Source: Cadophora sp. MPI-SDFR-AT-0126
Taxonomy: Eukaryota; Ascomycota; Leotiomycetes; Helotiales; Ploettnerulaceae
Assembly (NCBI GenBank): GCA_020747065.1
Contig: JAGMVK010000010.1
Location: 1,302,001 to 1,366,000, forward strand
Length of the DNA: 64,000 nt
Direction of reading: 5' to 3'
Numbering within the stretch: position 1 is the first letter of the stretch; the number at the start of each line of letters is the position of its first letter. This document shows positions 1 to 11,753 of this stretch, one piece after another. The notes under the pieces were generated by a model, which was not told where the DNA came from, did no database searches, and saw nothing but the letters and a program-made list of their open reading frames with translations. A program made the position numbers and the translations under genes.

Positions 1-3000
1 GGGCGGCTTTCAGGCTTGCCAATTGCTGCTCAAGGCCAGCGACTGTGCTCAAAAGTCCCTTCTCGGAGCTCTGCATGGACTTCAGAGCTGTCTCATGGCG
101 ACCTTCCCAATTTGCGAGCTCGGTTTCCAGATCCGCGATTCTCTTTTCTTGGACTTCCTTCTGAGCGTCGCGTTCTCCCAAAGCCTGTTCGCCCAGAGCT
201 TTCTCATCCTTGGACGAGGCGGCATGAGCGTCCATGGAGACACGAAGGCTGTCCAGTTCAGCTTTGAGCTCCTGCTCCCGACTTGCATGGGTTTCCTGGA
301 GCATTCTCATTTGGTTCTCGCTCTGAAGTAGTTGGTCTCGCATCGTAGAGACCACAGACATATCCATCGGGGATGCCTTCATACTCGAGCGTTCACGAGT
401 CAGGCCAGAGATGATGGTCATCTTCGTCTCCATCTCCTTCTTCACGGCAGTTATATCAGCCTCCAGTTCTTGAACTCTCTCTGAGCGAGAATGCAATTCA
501 TGCATTGCTGTATTCAAATTCAGCTCGAAATTAGCCATCACATCTGGGCTGTTCTCGAAACTGTCAGTAGCAATGTTTCGTAGCGAAGCAAAAGCTCGGT
601 GGGCCTTGTCGATGATCATGACGTTTTGGCTTGACTTGCGGCGAATTACTGGAGTGGATGCGCGTGGAGATGATGCCTCAACCATTTTAGCCTTTGATAC
701 CTCCGTCTTGAGCTCTTCTACAAGGTCAAGAGCATCCATATGTTGTTCTTCCAGTTGGGCATACTTCTCAGCCAAAAGTTGTTGAGCTTGCTCCTTCTCT
801 GCAGCGAGCTTTCGTAAGTTATCAACCTCCACCGCTATCGTCTCGTCATTGGCACTACCACGTACCACCTCCCCAGACTCCGACTTCTTAATCGCGGCTT
901 CAGCATCAGATGTTTCCATAGTACTGGGTAATTCCCCAGCTGAGGACAATTCCGATGAGAGCGATCGCGAGGATGAATATTGTCCTCCATCCTTTAACTC
1001 GTCCACCCTCGCGTCGGTTAAAAAAGAAGTGGGCCTTGTCTCGTTCGGAGAGGAAATTGACAAGATTGAATCGCGATTATTGCTGGGATGACGGGCTTCG
1101 TCGACAGCATCTTGAAGCTCGGCTAATGTGCGAAGGGCCTCCTCATATTTACGAGCAAGGTTATCGAACTCATTAATGGTGGACTCATGTTCCACACGAA
1201 GGTCGAAGAGCTCCTGTGTGACATTCTCCAACTTGTCCTCCACAAATTTCGATTGAGCTGGGCTTTGTGGTGGATAGTTGGTCGTAGCTGGTTCGAGCGA
1301 CGTTGAAACTGGTTCGCTATCTATCGGCTCACCGCTGTCAACAGGTCCCTCGCTCTCGGTTCGTCGAACATCTTCCGAGCTGAATGTTGGTGAAAGCTCC
1401 TCTTCCTCCCCTTCCTCAGTCTCGAGGATCACGTCCTTGTGGCTGCGTCTGCTTGCAAAGCTCTGTTGTCGAGAGTGCTCGTAAGATGGGTGCTTACCAT
1501 TAGTAACAACTGCTTCAGCTTCAGCACCCTTGCCGTCTTGCTGGATATGGTCCAGTTCGTAAAGAAGATTGTCGAGCTTGCCCAAGCTTCGTTGACGTTC
1601 AACCACATGTTCCAAGCGGTCAATCTCTCGTTGCATGAGCTCAGCATCTTGGTCAGCCTCGGCCAATCGTTCTTCCAGAGTTGAGATGTAATCCTCGCAA
1701 GCTGCCTCATTTTCACGGACACGGGCAATTTCTTTGCGAAGCTCCATGACAATGGCTGAATTCTTTTCCTCGCCAGAAGTGTGGCCGTCAAGCTTGGCTT
1801 CCAAGTCGTGGAGGTAGTTCTCGGTACTTGATTCTCGGTCGATCAACTTCTGCAAGCGGGCTTGAAGCTGTGTGTTGACTGTCTCGACGTAAGCGCACTT
1901 GGTCTCCTTCTCCAACAAAATTGTCTCGGTGTTTGACAAGGAACTTCGGGTGCTCGACAAGGATTGTTCCAAGGTCTGAATCGTCTTCTCATATTCTAGA
2001 ACCACTTGCTCAACTGCCTCCGCAAATGAATTAGATCGCTTTAATCTCTCTGTTGCACTGTCACCAAGGGTATTCTCGAATGCTTGATTGTCGGCGAGTT
2101 CACTGTCGCGGGCTCTGGCCATCTCAGAAATGAGCTTTGCATGGCGCTGGCTTAGGGCTGTGTAGCCCTCTTGGGTGTCGAGGAGCTGATTTTGAAGTTC
2201 CACCTCACGTTCATTTTGTCGCTCGGGCCTCTCAGTAGTTGCATGAGGCCGGCGATCCCCACCCCGCTCGGTGCTTCGGATCTGCTCACGAAGAAACGCA
2301 ACTTCAGCCTTTAGTCGTTCGATAACAGCATGTTTGTCACTGTCATCTGACACTTGTTGAATTCGCGGCTTGCTCTGGATTGCTCGGGCACGCTGTGCAT
2401 ACTGCACGGTATTAAGCGTCTCGCTGAGATGGAACTCGGCTGGGGTAACACATGCTATCATATACGTAATGGCGTTGCCTCCAAGAGAATCTTGAAGTAA
2501 TCGAGTAAGCTTCGAGTCGCGGTACGAGACGTGAGATCCTGCTTGGCGAGAGGAGAGTTGCGAGATGACTTTTCCAAGACTCGCAAGTCCGGCATTGATC
2601 GAGATTCCTTCCTTGGCACGTTCCCCCTGTGCACCAGTATTCTTTAATCTTTCACTACCTGCCAAATCGACAAAGTGAAACTTGCTATCGATTGTGACCA
2701 TGGTGTCCGCGCCTGTCATAGCCTCTAGCGGCACCGAAAATCGCTTTTCGGCACCCTGAGCCGTCTGAAACTTACTTTTGCGCTGGACCAAGTTCAGACT
2801 GAAAACTGCATGTGATCGAGACGATTTTGCGTTGATTGCAGTGGAATCGGTTTGTCGAATCATAGAACCGAAGTTCAAAGCTGCCAAAAGATCGTCCACC
2901 GAATTGATATCAACCTGATGCAGGCCAGTCAGAATAATGTGGCCCTTCGTATCCTCTCGAATGGTGACATTGCCTCTCTCGCTGTAAGGCACACCTTCAG

Positions 3001-3843
3001 GTACCAGCAGGTCGCGGAGTGATTCATTGTAGATTTCAACATAGGTTGCCTTCAAAGTCCAGGTTTTCTCGGCATTCTTTGACAACATCGCAGCTGCATT
3101 CGCAGAATATCTAGTGGGAGTGCGAAGTCCAGACATTGAATTTCGATTGCTATTTCGTGGACCCTCGAGTTTATCGAAGAGAGCGATGGCAGCGCGCGGA
3201 ATAACACCTAAGAGCAATGTTAGCTATCTGTACATTGATCCTTACGCAATCTCGAGCCTCTGCAGCCTCTCAGATCTGGACTTACCCATCACTTCCATGT
3301 CGGCCTGTTGTTCGGGGCCGGATGTTCCCATGGTATAAGATTTTCCTGCGCCAGATTGGCCATATGCCAACATGGAGACATTGTATCCCTGAACGAAAGC
3401 ATTTGTGCTCTCAATCAGATACTCCCAGATACCTTCTTGGGACACTTGTTCGGAGAAGACTCTGTCGAATACAAAAAGCTTGCGGCCTTGGGGAGAATCA
3501 ATGGCCAGACTCGTCGGTGATGTTACTTGAACCATAGATCGCTGAAATCGTTGAGGGATGAGTTCGTATCCAGGGTCTGTTGACTTGAGTGGAGGTCGGA
3601 CACGGACGGCTATTGATCGAGATCAGTATGTGTTTTGTTGACCGTATTCCATAACTCCGCAGCTTCGAGGGGGAACCTACCAACTCTGACTGCGGTCTTT
3701 CCATCTTCATCCGAGGCTCTGCTACTGCTGCCTCCGACTTTGCTCGTCATACTCATTCGACTCGTAGTTCTCGGGGGTCTCATCATCGCGCTCAGAGGTC
3801 GCGGAGGACCGGCCGAGGGCGATTCTGGCGGCGAGCTTGCCAT
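1..3843 (-). CDS. Kinesin motor protein, kinesin-4-like, C-terminus cut by window edge
   Basis: Plus-end type microtubule motor with an N-terminal motor domain and a long coiled-coil stalk. Exons are 3843-3681, 3609-3286 and 3207 to the left edge; introns of 71 and 78 bases are phase-consistent. About 1,230 residues are visible and the frame is still open at base 1. A short Ser/Pro/Arg-rich leader (about 50 residues) is followed by AVRVRPP, the P-loop GQSGAGKS near residue 138, switch I NAKSSRSH near 293 and switch II DLAGSER near 345. All nucleotide-binding motifs are intact. From about residue 450 the protein is heptad-rich with Glu/Lys/Arg, interrupted by acidic Ser-rich linkers. The motor sequence resembles fungal kinesins annotated as kinesin-4/KIF21-like; family assignment is from memory of such proteins and less certain than 'kinesin'. 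It is transcribed divergently from the acyltransferase gene across a 3.5 kb gap. Confidence 0.9.
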
Positions 3844-4433
3844 GGCTCAGTTGATTCCTTAGTCGCACCCAAAATGTGGTTGTTGTTCGAGTGTTATGGT
3901 GTGGTGGGTGTTGGTTGTCAGAATGTAAAGAAGTTCGGTGCAGTGTAAACTGGCAAGCGGGTCAAAGTTTACAAAGCAGCTGTCATGTCGCAGAGTCGAA
4001 GCAGTAGTGAATCTGTGTCAACAGACGCGAAAGTCTCAGGTCCTCCTTTTCCCCAAGGTCTCCCCGGTGAATTTGTGGTGCCAGGAGCCAACGCGTCGCT
4101 TGCGATGATGCAAGCACTCTGATTCGCTGCGCGCTCCTTATTGTTGATTGCAAGTAATAGCAACAGATGTCAATCGGATGCGCGCGTTGCCGTGGCGCGT
4201 TATCGAGCAAGAAAACAGACTGCGGGTCTCTATGTGTGTGTCGAGGAATCCCTTGAGAATATTAAGAGGGGATGTTTGAATGCGAGGAGGAGGAGGAGGT
4301 GGTGGTGGAGGTGGAGAGAGAAGGGGGCAAAGTGAAGGGACAGAACGGCAATGGAACGGTCCTCAAGGGCTCGAGATCAGGTCAAGGATATTTTCCTTCC
4401 TTCTTTCCTCAGGTCAGTTCTGGCTGGCTCTGG

Positions 4434-4459
4434 TCCTGGCCCTGGCCCTGGCCCTGGCC
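4434..4459. repeat. CTGGCC hexanucleotide microsatellite
   Basis: Four near-perfect copies of the six-base unit CTGGCC lie in the pyrimidine-rich upstream region of the kinesin gene. It lies within an otherwise unconvincing open frame that would encode a Trp/Pro run, which argues that the frame is not a gene. Confidence 0.8.
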
Positions 4460-4554
4460 GTGCCCCTGTCCCTTTCTTCTGCAGGAGAGCAGGTTAACGT
4501 CGAGGTGGGTGGGTTGGCTTGTTGCGCCGTGTGGGCAGTCAGTCAGGTTCAAGG

Positions 4555-4576
4555 TACCTTACCTTACCTTACCTTT
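4555..4576. repeat. TTACC pentanucleotide microsatellite
   Basis: Four consecutive copies of the five-base unit TACCT/TTACC, directly followed by TTTCAG. The minus-strand reading is a run of GGTAA units, which would look like repeated splice donors. Confidence 0.75.
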
Positions 4577-7368
4577 CAGTCCAACTCCGAATGGTCTAGC
4601 GTGTAGCTGCCCCTGTGCCATACCCCTGTCTGACGCAAAAAGGAGTCCAGTCGTGAATTCGTCCCAGCTGTTAATGCCTGGAGCTAGGCCGAAGATAGAA
4701 AGGGGGCATGGGCCCTCATGGCCCTCCTGTCAGCGGCTTCACTGCCGCGGCTGGTGCTCAAGTGCGCTGATGCATGCTCGGACCCTGGACTTTCTTTTTT
4801 GGATACCCGTTCCTTTCTTTCTCTTTGACCTGTCCTGTTTTCTCAATCATATCTATCTGAGCACTCACTTCCTTCCGACAGCTTCACATTTGAACACAGT
4901 ACAGATTGTCTGCACCTCAGGACATCGATCATACAGCTCTTCACAATGTACAATTTCTTTGACGACCTTTTCATTTTTTTAAACCTTCCTTTCCCTTCAA
5001 GAACTATTGGCTTAGCTTGAGCTGATCCTCGGAGAAATGCCTCTTCTCAGCTTGTCTCTACCAGGCTCTGCCCCCCCCCCCTCTGGACCATCAACTCGTT
5101 GATCCCATCCACTCTCAAGCACTACAGCCCAAAATACCCCGATTCTCCGGGCTCGGGTCGGCCAATACAGTGCATTAGGGTTGTCCATCAGCACTACAGT
5201 ACCGCACTCCATTACTCGAGTATCCGTCTTCCTACAGTGCAGTTCTGCAGCCTTGCCCAGAGTCGACTCCGCTGAGTGGGCAGTTTGATGTTGCTGGAAA
5301 ACCCAGGACTCGGTTCTCCTGAACTCTTGGGATTGTTGGTGGCGGTGCAGTTCTGTTGGTTGGTATCTCCGTACTTGGGAAATACTTACAACCCCTTTCT
5401 CGTGCAGTGCAAATATAATCAGAGCATCTTTGCGAGATTTATGTGCCTTATATGTCATAGGGGGCTCAGCGATAACTGACACTAATATCGATCGAGTTCC
5501 AAAATTAAATTCTGCAGCATGGAGGGAGGTGAGGTGAACTTTAAATCGTCTGATTGACTCGAGATCTCTTACTCCAAAGCTACCTACTGACTGTGGTCAA
5601 CAGCCACAACAAGGCTGCCAACTCAGTATTACCACAACTTCAAATTCACAATGCCACAGAAGATCTTCGCAACACCAAACATAGGACGATTCTTTACCGT
5701 CCAAACTCTCAATTGGTCGCAATACACGTGGCGTATCTGGCATCGAAAGTCGGCGCGTGCTTGCGAAGATTAAGAGGTGTCATTTTAGTCGCTCATGTCC
5801 AGCCTCGTCCTCCTAGACTGGTCGGCAGGAAATTATCATTTCCACAATCGGACGATCGGGCTGTTTCACTATGTCGATGGCGCCCGTAAACCGTCTAGAA
5901 TAGTCTCCATCAAGACTCTAATTATGCCTGACTCCGAGTCGTTTGGCTACTAAACATCAAGTATCGATTGTGACGATTTACAGTACAGAACGGGATGGTC
6001 TTGAATGATCTTCGATCTGCCGTAACTACCCCTCGGATGGCCTCGGATGGGTTACCCAAGATTCATCCTATCTGGTCTCTGGATCTTCGTCAGCACCTTT
6101 AAAGGGTGTCCGGACCATGGAAAGAAAACTTAAGGTCCGTCCTCAGCTTGGGACCCGTTCCTATTGGAAGCCGGGCGATCTCCAACGATTCATTGAGGTG
6201 GTTCGGTTACCAAGCAACACCCCTTTCGCTTCTCCACATCTGCCACCTCCTCCGCTCCGGTCACTATCACATCACATACACCTACAACAGAAACTTCACC
6301 TACCTACAAGATCTCTGCATCGTGAGATCTCAAAAAGGCTTGCATAGCTCCGATGATCACGCATGAGCTCTGACGTGCTGTCCGACATTCCAGATCCTCA
6401 AACGCTCTCTGAGTTGCTTCTTCGTTTGGGTACCCATGACGGGCCGCACCGAGCGAATGACCAGAGGCGAAAGTCCGCAAGATATGCTTTGACTGGAAGC
6501 ACAGTACATCTATCGACCATCGCTGCAATCAAATCTCGCCAAACGGGCAGTCTCGGGTTTTGCGCTTCGTCATCTACTTGGTACGAAGACAATCAGATCA
6601 TCCTTCACGAAAGAGGGTCTGAGCAACGGAAGTCGAGCGAGCACCTCACAGCACAACCCCACAACAAAAGGATCATACTATGCCCAATACTTCGCATGCC
6701 GCTGTCACGAGTCTATCTTGCTTTTGCTACGTAACGGACATGCATGTATCTCACTGCAACTACCGACTTTTGAGCCTGTAGGATTCCGGAATCCAGCAAC
6801 TCTCACGGTGGGTAAATGCTATCAATGCAAGCCTTCATGCAAGGCGAGGAAGTCCGAGCCCTCGTGCATGCATTTGTTTCCTCGCGCACGGATATCGGAA
6901 GTTTCGAGGCTTTTCGTTCTCTTATCCAGCCACAGTCGTTCCTGTGGATCTCTCGGCTTTCAAATGAAAGTAACTCCTTTTGGTTTAATTTATTATCCCC
7001 ATCTTTGGAGAACTTGCTTGTTTTCTCTTGGCTCTCGTTGTGTCGAATTTTGGAACCGAAGCTACTTCTCGAGAACTCATCACAGAATGCTCCAGCACCA
7101 AGCAAAGCATATAATATTGCCATCTTGAAAAGTTCTATATAATCCAGAAAATAAGTCCTATGCAGAGAGTTTTTCTTTTTTTTGCGTGTGTTCAATTCTA
7201 TCATAATGAGTCATGTATCAAATCTAGCTCTGCAATGACCTAGGCGTCAGAAACATACAAATCCTACATAAGTTTCAGCCTTGGCCCAAGCCCACGCTAC
7301 AACCTGCCATCTGAATCCGAATTTCACTTAAGTCACAAAATTCACAATCAGAAACGGTTATCATCAGC

Positions 7369-9351
7369 ATGGTCCCTGGCGGCACCATTCTCTCCCCTCT
7401 CGATCCCTCGATGTACTCATGGCGTCAATCTCTCCTCTCCCCATCACAATGGCATCGTCTCGCCCTCTCCAACGAGTGCATGTGGTTTTCCCGACCCAAA
7501 GATCCCCACGAACTTTTCATATGCACCCTCATTACTCTTAACCGTCCTATTTCCCCACCCACCCTGACCTCCGCTGCAAGTCTTGCATGGCAGATCCTGC
7601 GGTTTCAAGTCCCGGAGCTAGGCGTAGATGCAACTTGTACCGAAGATGGCGCCGTGTACATGCAGTATCGGATGCTGCACAGCCAAGCGGAGGTCGATGC
7701 TTGGGTAGATCGGACAAGCCACTTTGAGAATGGACGAGATGCACTGACTTTCAAAGAACTAAAGACTAAGGGTCTGTCGAAGAAGTGTGGACATGATTCA
7801 GATAAGACGTTTTTGCTTTTGTACTCGCAAGCAACTCGGAATGGGGAAGACGACCGAGTGGAGAATGTTCAGGTCATGCTTTATGCTGACCATCAGGTGA
7901 TGGATGGTACTGGGCTGAAGATCCTGTTAGGGAAATACTTGTCCCTACTGGCATCTGCGCTCAAAGAGCCGACCGAATTACAGCAAGATGAGATCAAATG
8001 GTCAGAAAGCTACAAGAACCTTTCAAAGCCATGGATTCAACATATGAACGATGATCAAGTGATCTCTGGGCCTGAATACGAAGGGACAGTAACACGGAAT
8101 CAAGACATCATTCTCAATGAATTGGTACTTTCCCACCTACCAGCAAGTACTTGTCGTCCTCATACCTAACCACTTCCCAGAAACTCAACCCGGGTCTTCC
8201 TCTCTCTCAGAACACGCAAAATACTCGCCCAGCATCACAAGAAACACACTTCATAACTCTCTCGCCAACCCACACTTCCGCCATCCTCCAAGCCATCAAA
8301 GAAGTCCTGGGCCCAGCATCCAACATCACTCATCTATGCCACGCAGCACTGGTGCTAGCTCTCTTACGAAACTCTTCACCATGTTCCTCTTCATCACAGC
8401 CCTCTTCACAGACTCTCTACTCTCCATGCTGGCTCAACGGCCGTCGCTACCTAAAGCCGACACCAGCCTGCCCATCGCCAACAACAGATTATATCCCAAT
8501 ATGTCTGTCATTCGCTCCCATCATCTTCAATGATATCGGAGAGCTTGCGTTATCAAGAACAGCAAGCAGGGATGAAATTCGAGAGAAGCTGCTCAAAGCA
8601 TGCCGTATGGCTACGGATCAGTATGTCGGGGTTCGCGAGAGGAAAAGCATGTTGCCGGGATGTGTGAATCTGTTCGAGGATATTGGACGGATGATGTTAC
8701 TGTAAGACTTATCTTCCTCTTCATATCCTCAATCTACGGCTTCAATAAGCAACAGAACTAACGTGCTCGAAACAGAAATAAGCGAACAGACCAAGCTGCT
8801 ACCAACCATAACCCGCCAAATGACAACAATATAGCTACGCGATCCTCCAAAACTGCCGAACCTGTAAGTCAAACCCAACCCAAAGCCTACCACTTCATCA
8901 GAACTTGATTAAATCAAACACACCACAGTTTCTTCTCTCAGACGGCCTGACAGAGCAATACATCTCACACACCTACCCCCCTTCAAGCACCCCTTCCACC
9001 CTTCCCTCCCATCCCTCCTCGCAACCAACTCTCACAATCCAAATCATCCACTTCGCCGCCCACGCTGAGCAAAACCTGTACGTCTCCTCTCTCAACCCTC
9101 TGTTACTTCCCCCTCCCCTTTCCCCTCTCCTTCCGCGCCCACCTCAGCCTCAACTTAAATTTCCTCACACTCAAACAAGCCAGTCTAACAAGGCCGTGTC
9201 TCGGTATTATAGTATAGTACGTATGAGCAGCTGGCGCGGCAGCACGACGATCAGTGGTGAGTGGAGAGGCGAGGACTATGAGGATGGGGTGGTGGTGGGG
9301 TTCTTGGAGGATGTGGTGGGGATTATGGGGATGATTGTGGAGGGTGGTTGA
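7369..9351 (+). CDS. Acyltransferase of the HxxxDG (condensation/Tri3-like) superfamily
   Basis: Predicted acyl-CoA-dependent O-acyltransferase of the type found in fungal secondary metabolism. Preferred exons: 7369-8124, 8181-8701, 8776-8863, 8929-9077 and 9213-9351 (about 550 residues). Introns have good donors and CTAAC-like branch points. Residues around 180-190 read DHQVMDGTG, a variant of the HHxxxDG active-site motif (His and Asp present). A second recognisable segment is FLLSDGLTEQYI, and the C-terminus reads SSWRGSTTISGEWRGEDYE. Overall shape matches the family of trichothecene 15-O-acetyltransferase-like proteins; the substrate is not predictable. No polyketide synthase, peptide synthetase or terpene cyclase lies nearby, so it looks like a stand-alone gene. 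The third exon is uncertain: alternative frames there also look protein-like (see findings), so a broken gene is possible. Confidence 0.7.
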
Positions 9352-9567
9352 GGATCTTTGATTTTGGACGGCGAGAGAGTGATAGTATCAGGGGTGCTGA
9401 CATGGCAGTTACCTGCTCGATTCTAAGACGCCCGATAGAAAATGGCTACATTTGCAAAAGCTATGTTGAGTGTCCAAGGCTCGGTAGGAAACGTGAAGTT
9501 TTAAGATCATGTATTCATCAATTGGGTATCTAATAATGGGTATCTATATAAAGCAACAGAGGACACC

Positions 9568-10827
9568 TCACAGAGCAGCGATGTCCACATCATCCCTCTC
9601 CATATACCCATCAGCAATAAGCTCCGTAATATGAGCGAGCATCATCTCCTTCCATTCATTGAACGCCTCCCTCTTCTCCCTCGTAACACAATACATATCC
9701 TGTATCATAGTTCCCGGTCTCGCTCTCGTCCCAGCACCCTCTACAGCTGCCTCATTTTCACCCATTTCCACATCCAGATCCACATCCGCACCAGCTTCAT
9801 CCTCAAAATCCCCAGGCCCCTCCACACCTACACCATCCCCAACATTAACAAACCAATCCAACTCCCTCCACCCCTTCCCCACAATCTCCTTCCTCCAAGA
9901 ATTGACATCCCTCTCCAACACCTCCTCATCCCACCCCGACCACACATCCTCCCCCTCACCCACCCTCTCCAACACCCCCTCATCACTCCTCGCCCCCGCC
10001 AACACCTCCCTAACCCTATTCTTCCTCGCCATAGTCTCCACCCCCTGCCCCTCCGTCCCCCTCAACCTAACAACAACCAGAAACCAAACCGCCGCCACCA
10101 ACGCCAGTAACTTCCCTTCCATCTCCCTCTCCTTCCCCCTCTCTCCCCCGGGACACGGTAAACACAGTATACTCTCCACCCCAGCCAGGATATGCGGCAC
10201 CGCACCCCTTGTCTCCATCTCTCTACACAGCAACCTCACAACAGGACCCAACCACCTCGGGACCCTGCTATCCTTCTCCTGTCTCCCTTTAAACAGCAGT
10301 CCTTTCTTGCCAGTCCGCTGGCTTTGAAAGCCTTCGAAGCTCTTCGCTTTACTTGGTGTCAGGCGCTGCGGCAGAGCCTTGGCTGATGAGTTTGTAGTCC
10401 TGGCTTTCGCACTGTCGCGTTTGGCGCGCTGGCGGGCAGCGGACGATATGAGTGTACGGTCAAAGTAGGCGTAGAGTTTGTTGTAGACGCGCGGGGGTAT
10501 TGGCGGGCGAGGTTCGATGGGAGGAAGGTCGAGGGTGCTTTTCAATCTGGGCAAATAGAGTCAGCTAAGTCACTAGAGTAGAACTTTCCAAGCAAATCAC
10601 AGATTTATAATCTGGTTGAAGTATGTGTAGAAGTGAAATATGTACCTCTCACAAGCCAGATTCGCACAAGCATACATCCTCGCAACCTCCTCCTCCGGCT
10701 TCAAACTACTACATTTATTCCGTGACTGTGCAAGTAGGGAACCAGCTAGCTCGACGAGTTCAGCAGGGAGGGCGCCTGAGTGTCGCGGGATGAGGTTTGC
10801 GAGTGCTTGCTCGATTGGGCGACTCAT
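9568..10827 (-). CDS. ORC6: Origin recognition complex subunit 6
   Basis: Subunit of the six-protein ORC that marks replication origins and loads the MCM helicase in the nucleus. Exons are 10827-10646 and 10546-9568, joined through a 99-base intron, giving 386 residues. The N-terminus (MSRPIEQALANLIPRHSG, then an Ala/Leu-rich helical region followed by YACANLACERLKSTLDLPP) is the TFIIB-like fold region typical of fungal Orc6. A basic linker with possible CDK sites (for example LTPSKAK) follows, then an acidic region and a conserved C-terminal helix (EWKEMMLAHITELIADGYMER). The start ATG overlaps the stop codon of an 83-codon upstream ORF. KAR5 lies upstream on the same strand. Confidence 0.85.
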
Positions 10828-11075
10828 TCTGGTTCGAAGCGGAGTTCTGTTGTTGCCTGTGGAGTGAGTTCTGGAGGAATTGAAGCTCGAGGTTGAGGAG
10901 GCTGAGGCTTCCTTGTCAAGCTCCGCGAGCCGAACCGAGACGCGACTGCTTGGCTTTTCGCGTAGAGAGTTTCCGGCTGAGGGTACTTGTTGACTTGCGG
11001 ACTGGCTTGTTGAAATCTAAATTTGCTTCGTATTTGAGAATCTTCCATTAATAGCACTGTTGTAATTCTAGCCAT
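10824..11075 (-). promoter_or_regulatory. Upstream ORF overlapping the ORC6 start codon (ATGA)
   Basis: An 83-codon frame with a genuine ATG at 11075 ends in TGA at 10826-10824, so its stop shares the sequence ATGA with the ORC6 start (10827). The encoded peptide is basic and Pro/Gln-rich with no recognised domain. If the ORC6 transcript starts upstream of 11075, this ORF would force reinitiation and lower ORC6 translation. If transcription starts downstream, the ORF is meaningless. No transcript evidence can be seen here. Confidence 0.3.
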
Positions 11076-11753
11076 TCGAAGTCTCGCAGACTCTCAATAT
11101 ACAGAAAATGGATTAGAATGTCATTAAATATCTTCACTCTGGCACTGTTTAATTTATGGAACCAGGATGTAATCGTAACATAGCTAAGTAATGTCAAACT
11201 TGATATCTGAGCTAGATTTATATGTTGTTGAAAGCAGGCTAATCTGAGGATTTATTTCAGACACTATGATGTGCTGCTCGTCGAATTGTCCGATTCGCAT
11301 CTATTCACTTACTTTCGATGTCCATTAAATTGGATCACTTCCATTGATGATGTAAATTCGTCAGCCTATGGAATCTGGTTCAAACCCTCAACCACGCATC
11401 TACGCGTATCTCAATTGCGATGTGCTATCTATATGCTATGCCAACCTCCAACGACCAGGCGACTAACCAGCCCTCCTTGTCGATATCGCTGAAGCAAAGA
11501 ACGCCGAAGCGAAGTGCGAATAATAAACATATTTCTCTCCAAGAGTATTGTCCTCAACTTCTCCATCCCCATATCTAGAGTTATTTCGCAAATGCCAAAT
11601 GCTGCAAACCCGTCATTACATGATTAGATAGCAATGATTTATGTTTCGTGATGGAAGTTTGGATCTTCCACTGCGAGCCAGTCATTGTCGGTCCGTTTCT
11701 TCCAGGCGACGTTGATGTGGGTCATTTATCTTCGAATTCGAATATTTAAATAT
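11076..11753. other. Intergenic region between KAR5 3' end and ORC6 5' side
   Basis: AT-rich stretch without credible ORFs. It should hold the KAR5 terminator side and the distal ORC6 promoter. I saw no RNA gene or repeat. Confidence 0.5.

Larger units (their letters stand above)
3844..7368. other. Long divergent intergenic region, no credible gene
   Basis: It separates the starts of the kinesin (minus) and the acyltransferase (plus). Open frames here (for example 4272-4982 plus, 5012-5482 minus) are low-complexity or lack splice-supported extension and protein-like composition. The region holds several simple repeats: a GAG/GTG-rich run near 4287-4316, CTGGCC repeats at 4434-4459, ACCTT repeats at 4555-4576 and an 11-base C run at 5071-5081. 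It probably carries two promoters and long 5' leaders. Confidence 0.6.

Noticed and set aside
4272..4982. 236-codon plus-strand open frame
   Set aside because: The translation is Trp/Pro/Cys repeat-driven and follows microsatellites; it has no motif and overlaps other frames equally.
5012..5482. 156-codon minus-strand open frame
   Set aside because: It includes a C-run translation (Gly-rich) and shows no domain or splice-supported extension; composition looks random.
9631..10327. Two long plus-strand frames opposite ORC6
   Set aside because: They are shadows of the ORC6 coding strand; Pro/Leu/His- and Ser/Thr-rich composition is the expected antisense artefact.
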